64,000 nt of DNA from V1-33 sp039795165 (GTDB lineage Bacteria > Verrucomicrobiota > Verrucomicrobiia > Verrucomicrobiales > V1-33): NCBI GenBank assembly GCA_039795165.1, contig JBDKER010000012.1:57492-121491 (forward strand), in the 5' to 3' direction. The notes beneath the pieces are model-generated. The model was not told the origin of the DNA. It did not search any database and was given only the letters and a program-made list of their open reading frames with translations. Positions 36,233 through 44,021 of this stretch are shown here, piece after piece; positions within the stretch are counted from its first letter, which is position 1; every line of letters begins with the position of its first letter. A program made the translations under genes and the position numbers.

Positions 36233-37816
36233 ATGAACAGCAACGCCATTGTCCGGATTTTCGCCACGTTTGCGCTGCTTTTTGCGGCGTTGTGGGTGGC
36301 CTTTGACATTTTCACGTCGGGCGGCAACGCCGTGGCGCGGTCGTACATGTACATGATGGTCGCGAGCGGGGTGTATGGCCTGCTGAATCCCCGGAAGGCA
36401 TTTTACGTGCTGCTGTTTCTGACGGCCTACCTTGATTACTTCAAGCGGCTCATGATTTTCGATTCCGGGCTGAGCAGGCTCGATCTGTACTATGTGCTGG
36501 GGATTGCGCCGTGCACGCTGGTAGGAATTGCGGTGAGTGTGATCTACCAGCAGTTCATCGGGAGGACGGTGCCGCGGCCGGGGCAATTGCTGCTGACCTT
36601 TGTGAGTGTGGGGGCGTCGGCTTTGCTGCTGGTGCTGTCGCTGACGGGCAACCGGGGGGGATTCCGGAGTCTTGGGGATGGGGTCAATGCGGCGATTTAT
36701 CTGCTGCTGCTCTTCACGGTCCCGGCCCTGTTTCAGACGCCCGGAGAGCTGAAGAAGCTGCTCAAGGCCTGCATCATCATTTACATTCCGGCGATCATCT
36801 ACCTGCTGATCCATTTCATCCGGGGGAGTGTTTTCGATTGGGAGATGGACTATCTGAAGAGCGGTCTGACCGGGGAAATCCGGATCCTCATGGAGCGGCA
36901 GTTCCGGTTTTTCGGGACGATGAATTCGGCGGCGAATGCGTCATCGGTTTTCGGACTGATGCTGGCCTTGATCTGTTCCGGGGTATGGAAGTACCGGAAT
37001 GACCCGCCCTATGAGCGGCAGAGCAATCCGGTGAGCCGGTTTCTGCTCATCATTCCGATTGGGGTGGCGATGTATGCGACGTTCAGCCGGATGGGCTGGG
37101 TGAGTTGCGTGGTGGCGATTGTGGCCGTGTGGTTCTTCAAGCGCCGCTTTCTGACGGTGGCGGGCTATGCGCTTTCGCTGGCGGCGGTGGTGACGATTGT
37201 GCTCGCCTCGCCGTATCTGCTGCGGCATAAGATTCTCAACAAGATCAGCGAGGACATCTACAGCCAGAAGCGGACGGACGAGTGGAGTCAGACTACGAAT
37301 ATTTCGACGCTCAACGACCGTCTGGAAGGTTTCAATGCGCTGGTGACCAATTCGAAGGTGTGGACGCCGCTGGGATTGCGGTTCAGTTCGTACAATGAGA
37401 AGGCGGTGCTGTCGCAGGTGGAGTCGCACGACCTTTTCACGGACACGCTTCTGCGGTATGGGTATGTGCCGATCTTTGTGGCGCTGGGGGTGGCGGGGTG
37501 GTTGCTGATCCGGATGCATCGGTTTATTTTCGAGGAACCTCCGGGGTTGGTTCGGGACATGGCGGCGGGGTGTCTGGCGGCGGCCTTGAGTGTTACGGCG
37601 GGTGGTCTTGCCAATGGGGCACAGCTGTCGACGTACCCTGTGAATTTCTTCATCTGGTTCATGTTCAGCGTGGTGGGTGCGTTGATGATGTATCGCCGCG
37701 AGGAAGAGGAACTGGCACGGCTGGCGATTCCGGAGCGCGAGCCAGAGGCGGCGCGGCCGGAACCGGTGGCGCGCCGGCCGCGGCCGGCTGGCATGGGGGC
37801 TCCGGCGCGGGTGTGA
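36233..37816 (+). CDS. O-antigen polymerase/ligase family membrane protein (Wzy/WaaL-like)
   Basis: The gene encodes 527 residues from the ATG at 36233 (a TTG four codons earlier is possible). There are about ten membrane helices with a large extracytoplasmic loop between residues 340 and 420 (HKILNKISEDIYSQKR...NDRLEG), the layout of the Wzy_C family. The tail is a Pro/Arg/Ala-rich cytoplasmic extension (EREPEAARPEPVARR). It would join repeat units in the periplasm after flipping. A chain-length regulator (Wzz/Wzc) was not found in the window. Confidence 0.82.
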   Translation: MNSNAIVRIFATFALLFAALWVAFDIFTSGGNAVARSYMYMMVASGVYGLLNPRKAFYVLLFLTAYLDYFKRLMIFDSGLSRLDLYYVLGIAPCTLVGIAVSVIYQQFIGRTVPRPGQLLLTFVSVGASALLLVLSLTGNRGGFRSLGDGVNAAIYLLLLFTVPALFQTPGELKKLLKACIIIYIPAIIYLLIHFIRGSVFDWEMDYLKSGLTGEIRILMERQFRFFGTMNSAANASSVFGLMLALICSGVWKYRNDPPYERQSNPVSRFLLIIPIGVAMYATFSRMGWVSCVVAIVAVWFFKRRFLTVAGYALSLAAVVTIVLASPYLLRHKILNKISEDIYSQKRTDEWSQTTNISTLNDRLEGFNALVTNSKVWTPLGLRFSSYNEKAVLSQVESHDLFTDTLLRYGYVPIFVALGVAGWLLIRMHRFIFEEPPGLVRDMAAGCLAAALSVTAGGLANGAQLSTYPVNFFIWFMFSVVGALMMYRREEEELARLAIPEREPEAARPEPVARRPRPAGMGAPARV

Positions 37817-37878
37817 ATGGCTCCTGGTTCTGCTGGGGTCCTTCCTGATGGCTGGGAACGCAGGCACGACTTGGTTTT

Positions 37879-38175
37879 ATGGCGACATTGCTGAAGCGGC
37901 TGGGTAAGGTGGTGCTTCGTCTGGCGGTGGGTGTTTTCGGGGCACGGATCACGGATCAGCGGACGGGGCGCTGTGCGGGCAAGGCTTTGGTGCTGCCGTG
38001 GCGTGGTCGGCTGCATGTGATTGGGTTGGAGGAGGCAAGGCTGCGCCCGCATTTTCTGCCGCAGGAGCGGCTCACGTACTGGCGTCAGGAACTGGGATTT
38101 TCTTCCCATCCCGAGCCGGATTTTCCGCATGAACCGTCATCTCACAGCGATCCTGACGCATCAGACTCCCGCTGA
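37879..38175 (+). CDS. Small conserved-looking protein of the polysaccharide locus
   Basis: The 98-residue protein has a hydrophobic amphipathic start (LLKRLGKVVLRLAVGVFGARI), then RTGRCAGKALVLPWRGRLHVIGL and LPQERLTYWRQELGF, then a polar Pro/His/Ser-rich tail. I do not know a function. Its last 47 nt overlap the next gene in another frame, suggesting tight coupling. The compact hydrophobic/basic pattern and the conserved position at a locus end support a real gene. Confidence 0.6.
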   Translation: MATLLKRLGKVVLRLAVGVFGARITDQRTGRCAGKALVLPWRGRLHVIGLEEARLRPHFLPQERLTYWRQELGFSSHPEPDFPHEPSSHSDPDASDSR

Positions 38176-38884
38176 GGTGGGTCGGATGGTGGCGTGGTGG
38201 CGGGACTTCTGCGGGGGCAGCGATGTCCTTGTGGTGTATGGCGGATCGGAGGCTGCCTTTGCGGAATTGGCTGGGGTGGGAGTGAGCGAGGCGGTGCTGG
38301 TGGTGGATGGCCGGCTGCGGACGAGTGATCACCAGCGGGAGCGGCAGTCATTTCATGGGGTGTTCCGGGCGATCCGTGGCTGGCTTGCGGGGCGGGAGCA
38401 GTATGGCACGGTATTGTTTGTGGAATTCGACTGTGTTCCGCTGCGGCGGGATCTCGTGGAACTGCTGCGGGATCGGATGGCGGCGGAGGGAGCGGATGTG
38501 CTGGGGTGTGGGGTGGAGCGGATTGACGGGACGAATCATCCTCATTTTCTGTACCATGAGGCCGACGCGGGGTTCCGCGGGCTGGTGGGTCGGGTCAGTG
38601 TACGTGCGGATGGTGGGGTTGCTCTGGCGATGCTGGGATGTGTGTCTTTCTGGCGTCGTGGTGCCTTCGAAGCGGTGGCTGCCGTGGAAGAGGCGGCTGC
38701 GTTTTATCTCGAGGTGATCATTCCGACCCTTGCGCATCATCTGGGGTACCGGGTGCGGAATCTGGCGGACCAGTCAGTCTTTGTGAAGCCATCCGGCCGG
38801 CCGCCGGATGAGATCGATGAACTGGTGCGCAAGGGGGCGTGGATGGTGCATCCATGGAAGGAATTCTGGGGTCGGGTCGGGTGA
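38129..38884 (+). CDS. Unknown protein, possible GT-A-like glycosyltransferase
   Basis: The protein has 251 residues from the ATG at 38129. Features seen are an N-terminal alpha/beta start (HLTAILTHQTPAEVGRMVAWW), VLVVYGG, and the motif GTVLFVEFDCVPLRRDLVELL. That motif resembles the strand plus acidic metal-binding region of GT-A enzymes, but the exact DxD is replaced by EFDC. The C-terminal part has LEVIIPTLAHHLGYRV. A glycosyltransferase or a glycan-locus accessory role are both possible. It is the last gene of the run before a weak terminator-like element. Confidence 0.6.
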   Translation: MNRHLTAILTHQTPAEVGRMVAWWRDFCGGSDVLVVYGGSEAAFAELAGVGVSEAVLVVDGRLRTSDHQRERQSFHGVFRAIRGWLAGREQYGTVLFVEFDCVPLRRDLVELLRDRMAAEGADVLGCGVERIDGTNHPHFLYHEADAGFRGLVGRVSVRADGGVALAMLGCVSFWRRGAFEAVAAVEEAAAFYLEVIIPTLAHHLGYRVRNLADQSVFVKPSGRPPDEIDELVRKGAWMVHPWKEFWGRVG

Positions 38885-38897
38885 CCTCCCTTTTTTT
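38875..38897 (+). terminator. Weak intrinsic terminator at the end of the polysaccharide run
   Basis: A short GGTC-GGGT-GACC hairpin overlaps the stop codon, followed after CTCC by a run of seven or more T. The stem is short and separated from the T-run by four bases, so termination may be partial. Confidence 0.3.
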
Positions 38898-38976
38898 GGC
38901 CACGGAATTGTGACTGAGAACTCATGAACTCCGTTTCCTAATGTTCGGCTCATGTGTGTCAGTGTGAGTTGGGGAG

Positions 38977-39795
38977 GTGAAATTTCCGGATCGAGCGGTG
39001 GCGGCCTTCAACGTATTCAATGCGGAGACGGTGCTTGGGGTGGTGGCTGGGATTGAAGAGGCTGGGGGAGGATGTTTTCTGCAGACGTCGGCGGCGACGG
39101 TGCGGTTTTATTCGGCGGGGGTGCTTGGAGGGATGGTGCGGGCGCTGGTGCCGGAGGGATTGCGTGGGAGGGTGAAACTGCATTTGGATCATTGTGGGGA
39201 CGTGGGGATGATCCGGGATTGTCTGGAGGCTGGGTGGGACAGTGTGATGATGGATGCGAGTGGGTTGCCTCTGGAGGAGAACATCCGGGAGACGAGGGCG
39301 GTGGTGGAACTGGCGGCGCGCTATGGTGCCCTCGTCGAGGGAGAGATCGGGGTGGTGGGTGGAGAGGAAGATGGGTTTGCTGTTTATGGGGATGAGGCGG
39401 TGATGCCGCGGGTGGCTGAGGTGCTGCGGTTTATGGATGAGAGTGGGGCGGCGATGGTGGCGGTGGGGGTGGGGACGCGGCATGGGCATTATGGCGACCG
39501 CCCGTGCGAGCTGCGGCATGATCTGCTGGAAGCGGTGCATGCCGAGAGGCCGTCGGTTCCCTTGGTGCTGCATGGAGGTACGGGGATTGCGGAAGCTGAT
39601 GTGGTGCGGGCGGTGCGTCGGGGTGGCGTGCGCAAAGTCAACATTTCCACCCTATTGAAGGATGGGTGGCTGGCGGCGCAGCGGGCGCAGCTAGGGTCGG
39701 CGCATCCATACCGGGTGACCGCCGGGCTGGACGGATCCGTGCGGGAGGTGCGGGAGGCGGTGCTTCCGGTGCTCCGTCTTCTGGGAGGGCTATGA
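38977..39795 (+). CDS. Class II (zinc) ketose-bisphosphate aldolase, GatY/FbaA-like
   Basis: The protein has 272 residues with GTG start at 38977; an in-frame stop at 38965 excludes upstream starts. The zinc and catalytic motifs are present: KLHLDHCGD (His/Asp region), SVMMDAS, VEGEIGVVGGEED (zinc Glu), VGVGTRHGHY (zinc His) and LVLHGGTGI (zinc His). The family makes or splits C-C bonds between DHAP and an aldehyde. As the first gene of a five-gene operon with a kinase, an Fe-type dehydrogenase, a nucleotidyltransferase and a CDP-alcohol phosphotransferase, it probably makes or breaks the carbon skeleton of the polyol later activated. Confidence 0.85.
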   Translation: MKFPDRAVAAFNVFNAETVLGVVAGIEEAGGGCFLQTSAATVRFYSAGVLGGMVRALVPEGLRGRVKLHLDHCGDVGMIRDCLEAGWDSVMMDASGLPLEENIRETRAVVELAARYGALVEGEIGVVGGEEDGFAVYGDEAVMPRVAEVLRFMDESGAAMVAVGVGTRHGHYGDRPCELRHDLLEAVHAERPSVPLVLHGGTGIAEADVVRAVRRGGVRKVNISTLLKDGWLAAQRAQLGSAHPYRVTAGLDGSVREVREAVLPVLRLLGGL

Positions 39796-39808
39796 CACTG
39801 CAGACGCG

Positions 39809-41314
39809 ATGATTCTGGTTTTGAATCTTGGATTGAAGAGTCTGCGGGTGGTTGTTTTTGACCGTGTCGGGAAGAGGGTATTTGTGGCGTCGCGGGAGGT
39901 GGAGACTTTTCTTAATGGGGAGAAGGTGGAGCAGGATCCGGAGGAATGGTGGCGGGTGGCCGTGGTTCTGTTCCGGGAAGCGATGGCGGTGGACGGGATA
40001 GGCAGGGGATTGTCGGCGGTGACGGTGACGACATCGGCCTGCAATCTGGTGTGCGAGGATGAGCGGGGCGGAGTTCTGGGGAGGGCGATGCTGGTGGCCG
40101 ACAAGCGGGCGGCCGGGGAGGCGGAGGAATTGGGGCGGGGTGAGCGCTGGGTTGGGCGGATGGACGCATCGATGACGGCCCCGCGGTTGCGGTGGCTGCA
40201 GGAGAATGAGCCGGAGCGCTGGCGCGCCGCGCGGAGGTTTCTGACGAGCAATGGCTGGCTGATGGGGCGGTTGACGGGGCGGGCGGTGACCGATCCGCTG
40301 GATGCGGCCAAGGCTGGCTACGATGTCGACGCCGGGGAATATCCGGAGGGGTTGCTGGAGTCGCTGGGCCTTGGTGTGGATCGGCTCACCCCGGTGGTTC
40401 CGATGCTGACAGTGGCAGGGACGGTCCAGGCTTCCGTGGCGGAGGCGGTGGGCATGGATGGGCGGGAGGTTCCGGTGGTGGTGACAGGTTACGATGCGGT
40501 CTGCGGAGTTTTTGGGACTGGTGGGGGGATGGAGGGGGTGGTCTGCGATGTTTCCGGTACGGTGACATCGCTGCGGGTGGCCGTGGCTTCGGTTGGTGCT
40601 GTCGATGGGGGCATTCAGCGTCAATGGGAGGGAGCGACCGGACGGTATCTCGTCGGGGGATCGAACAACCTGGGCGGGGGATTGGTGGAGTGGCTGCGCC
40701 AGGGATTTTATGGCGTGGAGACGGATGCGTATGGGATGATGGAGCGCGAAGCGGTGGCGGCCGGACCGGCGGCGGGCGGGCTGGTTTTTCTTCCCTATCT
40801 GATGGGTGAGCGGGCTCCCTTATGGGATGATGAAGTGCGGGGAGTCTTCTTTGGACTTGAGCGTCGGCATGGCCGGCGGGAGATGGCGCGTGCGGTCATG
40901 GAGGGATGTGCGCTCGCGACGGCGGCGTTGTTTGACCCGCTGCAGGCGGCGGTGGGTTCGGTGGAGCGGATCCGGCTGAGTGGGGGATTGACGCGCATTC
41001 CCCTGGTGACGCAGTTGAAGGCGGATGTGCTGGGCATGGCGGTTGAGGTGAACGAGGAATTCGAGAGCACGGCGCTGGGGGCCGCGATTCTGAGTTGGAT
41101 CGCGCTGGGGGTGCTGGGTTCGGCGGAAGAAGCCGCGGGCCTGATCCGGGTCCGGGAAACCGTGTGGCCCCGGGAGCATCTCGCGGGGGTGTACCGGGAA
41201 CTGATGGCGCTGCAGCAGGAGCTGTATGCATCATGCCGTCCATTGTTCGCGAGAAGACGGGACTTGATGGCGCGGCTGCCTGCGGAGTCAGCGACCGTTG
41301 TCAGCAATCTGTGA
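39809..41314 (+). CDS. FGGY-family carbohydrate kinase
   Basis: The 501-residue two-lobe kinase has the N-terminal phosphate-binding segment ILVLNLGLKSLRVVVFDRVG (actin-like ATPase fold), VPVVVTGYDAVCG near the substrate Asp, and the C-terminal ATP motif IRLSGGLTRIPLVTQLKADVLG. Family members phosphorylate sugars or polyols such as xylulose, glycerol, ribulose or erythritol. The substrate cannot be fixed. It lies 13 nt after the aldolase, and the next gene follows 2 nt after its stop, so all are co-transcribed. The usual N-terminal D-x-G-T is changed to N-L-G-L, a deviation worth noting. Confidence 0.85.
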   Translation: MILVLNLGLKSLRVVVFDRVGKRVFVASREVETFLNGEKVEQDPEEWWRVAVVLFREAMAVDGIGRGLSAVTVTTSACNLVCEDERGGVLGRAMLVADKRAAGEAEELGRGERWVGRMDASMTAPRLRWLQENEPERWRAARRFLTSNGWLMGRLTGRAVTDPLDAAKAGYDVDAGEYPEGLLESLGLGVDRLTPVVPMLTVAGTVQASVAEAVGMDGREVPVVVTGYDAVCGVFGTGGGMEGVVCDVSGTVTSLRVAVASVGAVDGGIQRQWEGATGRYLVGGSNNLGGGLVEWLRQGFYGVETDAYGMMEREAVAAGPAAGGLVFLPYLMGERAPLWDDEVRGVFFGLERRHGRREMARAVMEGCALATAALFDPLQAAVGSVERIRLSGGLTRIPLVTQLKADVLGMAVEVNEEFESTALGAAILSWIALGVLGSAEEAAGLIRVRETVWPREHLAGVYRELMALQQELYASCRPLFARRRDLMARLPAESATVVSNL

Positions 41315-41316
41315 CT

Positions 41317-42453
41317 ATGATGACGGATCCGTGGACATTTTCGTTCCGCAGCGAGACGCGGCTGCATTGCGGCGATGGATTACTTGACCGCTGTGGGGAA
41401 CTGATTCCATTTCCGGGGCCGTTTCTGGTGGTGACTGGGCGCACGAGTGCGGTGCGGGAGGGGTATGTGGCGCGCCTTGCGGGGGCGGTGGCACCGCGGC
41501 GCTGTGTGGTTTTTGCGGGCGTGTCACCGAATCCGCGCCTTGCGGAAGTTCTGGAGGCGGCCGCGTTGGGAAGGTGGGAGGGAGTGGGCGCGGTCATTGG
41601 GTTGGGCGGTGGCAGTGCGCTGGATGCGGCCAAGGCAGTGGCGGCGGCGCTGGCTGGGGTGGATGTTGCTGGTGTGCTGGCGCGCGACGAGACCGTGGGG
41701 GTCGGGACCGTGCCCGTGATTGCGGTTCCGACGACGGCAGGAACCGGCAGCGAAACCAGCGAGGCGGCGATTCTGAGTGATGACGGGATGGGGCTGAAGC
41801 ACGGCTTGCGCGGTCCGGGGCTCGCTCCGCGGGTGGCGCTGATTGATCCGGAACTGAGTGCTACCCTGCCGCGTGAGACGGCGGCGGAAACTGGCTTTGA
41901 TGTGCTCACTCATGCGGTTGAGACGTGGGTTTCGCGGCGGAGTTCGGCGCTGGTGGAAATTCACGCACGGTATGCGCTGGCAGTGGTCTTGAGGGAATTG
42001 CCTGCGCGGCTGGCGGATTCCGGTGATCCCGGGCCGCGGCGGGCGCTGGCGCTGGCAAGTGCGCTCATGGGTTGGAATCTGGCCAGCAGTTCCACATGTT
42101 TGCCGCATCGGCTGCAGTATCCCGTGGGAGCGCTGACGGATAGTTCCCATCCGGCGGGCCTGGCGGCACTTTATCCGGCGTGGCTGCGGCGGGCCGCGCG
42201 GCTGGAACCGGAACCATTCCGGTTTCTCGGCCAGTGCCTCGGGGTGAACGGCGCCGAAGCAGGTGCGGAGGCGCTCATTGGCTGGATGAAGCGCCATGGT
42301 TTGGCACGGGGGCTGCGAAGCCTTGGTGTGCAGGACAGTGATGTTCCGCGACTGGTGGCTGGTGTGCGGGGGAATCTGGCTGTGGATCCCTGCGATCATT
42401 CCCGGGAAGTGCTCAGCAGTCTTTATCTTGAATCGATGGAGGAACCAGAATGA
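41317..42453 (+). CDS. Iron-type alcohol dehydrogenase family enzyme
   Basis: The protein has 378 residues from ATG 41317. It shows the dinucleotide-binding GLGGGSALDAAKAVA, VPTTAGTGSETSEAA and the metal site: FDVLTHAVE (Asp and His), CLPHRLQYPVG (His) and SSHPAG (His). Family members reduce aldehydes or ketones or oxidise polyols with NAD(P) and Fe or Zn. Relatives act on phosphonoacetaldehyde or dihydroxyacetone phosphate. In this operon it probably makes the alcohol phosphate that the next enzyme activates. Its stop overlaps the next ATG. Confidence 0.87.
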   Translation: MMTDPWTFSFRSETRLHCGDGLLDRCGELIPFPGPFLVVTGRTSAVREGYVARLAGAVAPRRCVVFAGVSPNPRLAEVLEAAALGRWEGVGAVIGLGGGSALDAAKAVAAALAGVDVAGVLARDETVGVGTVPVIAVPTTAGTGSETSEAAILSDDGMGLKHGLRGPGLAPRVALIDPELSATLPRETAAETGFDVLTHAVETWVSRRSSALVEIHARYALAVVLRELPARLADSGDPGPRRALALASALMGWNLASSSTCLPHRLQYPVGALTDSSHPAGLAALYPAWLRRAARLEPEPFRFLGQCLGVNGAEAGAEALIGWMKRHGLARGLRSLGVQDSDVPRLVAGVRGNLAVDPCDHSREVLSSLYLESMEEPE

Positions 42454-43196
42454 ATCAGGCGAAACAGGCAGTCGTACTGGCGGCGGGAGTGGGGAATCGT
42501 CTTGCGGGAACTTCCGGTGGGCTTCCCAAGTCGTACCTGCGGCTAGGTGGGGAAACCCTGCTGGAGCGGAACATCCGTCTCCTGCGGGACGTCGGGGTTT
42601 CTGAAATCGTCCTCGTGACCGGGCATCAGCAGGAGCGTTTTGCAGCCGACTTCCCGGAGCCCGGAATCCGGCAGGTCTTCAATCCATTCTACCGCACGAG
42701 CAACGTGCTGGTGTCGTTCTGGTGTGCGCTGCCGTTTCTTCGTGGGGACTTTCTCTATCTTCATGCCGACACCGTGTTCGCCCCGCAGATTCTGACGGGT
42801 CTGGCAGCCATGGAAGCAGGCGAAGCGGTCCTTGCGGTCGACCGCAAGGTCTGTGGAGAGGAGGAAATGAAGTACACGCTGGCAGAGGATGGGAGCGTGG
42901 ACCGTCTCAACAAGACGATGCCGCCGGGCGAGGCAGCGGGGGAATTCCTTGGGCTGGCACGGTTTTCGGCAAGTACCCTGCCCTGCCTGCGTGATGCCAC
43001 TGAGCGGATTCTGGGCCGGGGTGAATTCCAGTGCTTTGTGGAGGCAGCGCTGCAGGAAATGGTGGATGACGGTGAGTTGGTGCTGTCCGTTTTCGATACG
43101 GGGGACTGGCCTTGGCGGGAGATTGATTTCCCGGAAGATTATGAAGCCGCCCTGCGGATGTTTCCGGACGATCGGGGAGCGACGAAGCAATCATGA
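42450..43196 (+). CDS. Sugar/alcohol-phosphate nucleotidyltransferase (probable cytidylyltransferase)
   Basis: The protein has 248 residues with the NTP-transferase signature AVVLAAGVGNRLA, then GGLPKSYLRLGGETLLER (conserved Lys). The acidic metal site is seen in DFLYLHADTVF, with DRKVCGEEEMKY further on, as in phosphocholine, inositol-phosphate and phosphonate cytidylyltransferases. CTP use is inferred from the CDP-alcohol phosphotransferase gene that overlaps its stop by 4 nt. The alcohol-phosphate substrate is unknown. Confidence 0.82.
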   Translation: MNQAKQAVVLAAGVGNRLAGTSGGLPKSYLRLGGETLLERNIRLLRDVGVSEIVLVTGHQQERFAADFPEPGIRQVFNPFYRTSNVLVSFWCALPFLRGDFLYLHADTVFAPQILTGLAAMEAGEAVLAVDRKVCGEEEMKYTLAEDGSVDRLNKTMPPGEAAGEFLGLARFSASTLPCLRDATERILGRGEFQCFVEAALQEMVDDGELVLSVFDTGDWPWREIDFPEDYEAALRMFPDDRGATKQS

Positions 43197-43924
43197 AAGG
43201 CGGGCCATTGACCTACAGGGATTTCTGGCACTTCCGGGGGCGGCAGAGTTTCTGGCTGACGCTGCATTGCGGGTACCGTCTGGGGGCCGTGCTGGCGCTG
43301 GGGGCGTACCGGCTGGGCTGGTCGCCAGCGGCGCTCACCCTGCTGTCCTTTCTCTCCGGACTGGCAGGGGTGCTCATCGTGGCCCTCGGTGGTTTTTCCC
43401 CGGTGGTGGATGGGTTGCTTCTCTTTGGTTCCCTTCATCTGGCGTATGGCCTCGACTGTGCGGATGGGGTCCTTGCCCGGGCGACCAGGCGGACCAGTCA
43501 GTCCGGCTTCCTCATGGATAAATGTGCCGACCTTGCCGGATCCCTTGTGGTGCCCGGCGTGCTTGGGATCGCCGCCTTCGGTAAAGCCGACGGACTGCTG
43601 CCTCCCGGGTGGCAACCGTTTCTGCTGTGGTGGTCGCTCAGTCCACGGGTTTTCCTGACCGGATTGATCTGGATGAAGGACAGTCTGAGTCCGCAGATCG
43701 ATCGCCGGACCGAAGAAGATCAGCGAAATCCATCGTTTTTTCTACGGGTTCGTCGCCTGGCCGGGAATGTGATCGATGACATCACCTATCGGACCGGAAT
43801 CGCCTTGAGTTGGGCCCTTGGGATGTACTGGGAATTTGTCCTAGGGTTTCAGAGTCTGTGTTTCCTGTTTCTGGTGGTCTATGCCATGAACAGTTTCCGG
43901 GAACTCAGACAGAGGGAATCCTGA
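43193..43924 (+). CDS. CDP-alcohol phosphatidyltransferase family membrane enzyme
   Basis: The protein has 243 residues with about six hydrophobic segments. The complete family signature is present: DCADGVLAR, eight residues, then G-x3-D-x3-D (GFLMDKCAD). Members transfer a phospho-alcohol or phosphatidyl group from a CDP-activated donor in the membrane, e.g. PgsA, PssA or inositol-phosphate synthases. Coupled to a nucleotidyltransferase by an ATGA overlap, it is probably the last step of this operon and would place a polyol phosphate on a lipid or another alcohol. A strong terminator follows. Confidence 0.88.
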   Translation: MKGGPLTYRDFWHFRGRQSFWLTLHCGYRLGAVLALGAYRLGWSPAALTLLSFLSGLAGVLIVALGGFSPVVDGLLLFGSLHLAYGLDCADGVLARATRRTSQSGFLMDKCADLAGSLVVPGVLGIAAFGKADGLLPPGWQPFLLWWSLSPRVFLTGLIWMKDSLSPQIDRRTEEDQRNPSFFLRVRRLAGNVIDDITYRTGIALSWALGMYWEFVLGFQSLCFLFLVVYAMNSFRELRQRES

Positions 43925-43937
43925 GAGCGAGAGTGGT

Positions 43938-43971
43938 ATCCCGGCGGAGTCGCTGCCCGTCGGGATTTTTT
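43938..43971 (+). terminator. Intrinsic terminator of the aldolase-kinase-CDP-alcohol operon
   Basis: ATCCCGGCGG and CCGTCGGGAT form a 10-bp stem (one G-U pair) around a 9-nt loop, directly followed by a run of T. It starts 14 nt after the last stop codon. Confidence 0.85.
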
Positions 43972-44005
43972 ATGTTCTCTGCGCTTGTTTACTTAGACTA
44001 CATTG

Positions 44006-44018
44006 ATTACTTTGTAAT
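44006..44018. promoter_or_regulatory. ATTAC-TTT-GTAAT palindrome directly before the fusion gene
   Basis: A perfect inverted repeat in an AT-rich leader lies 3 nt before the start codon of the ribbon-helix-helix/deaminase fusion. Related TTTAC and TAC boxes occur just upstream. Ribbon-helix-helix proteins commonly bind such repeats in their own promoters, so autoregulation is possible. Confidence 0.35.
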
Positions 44019-44021
44019 TCC

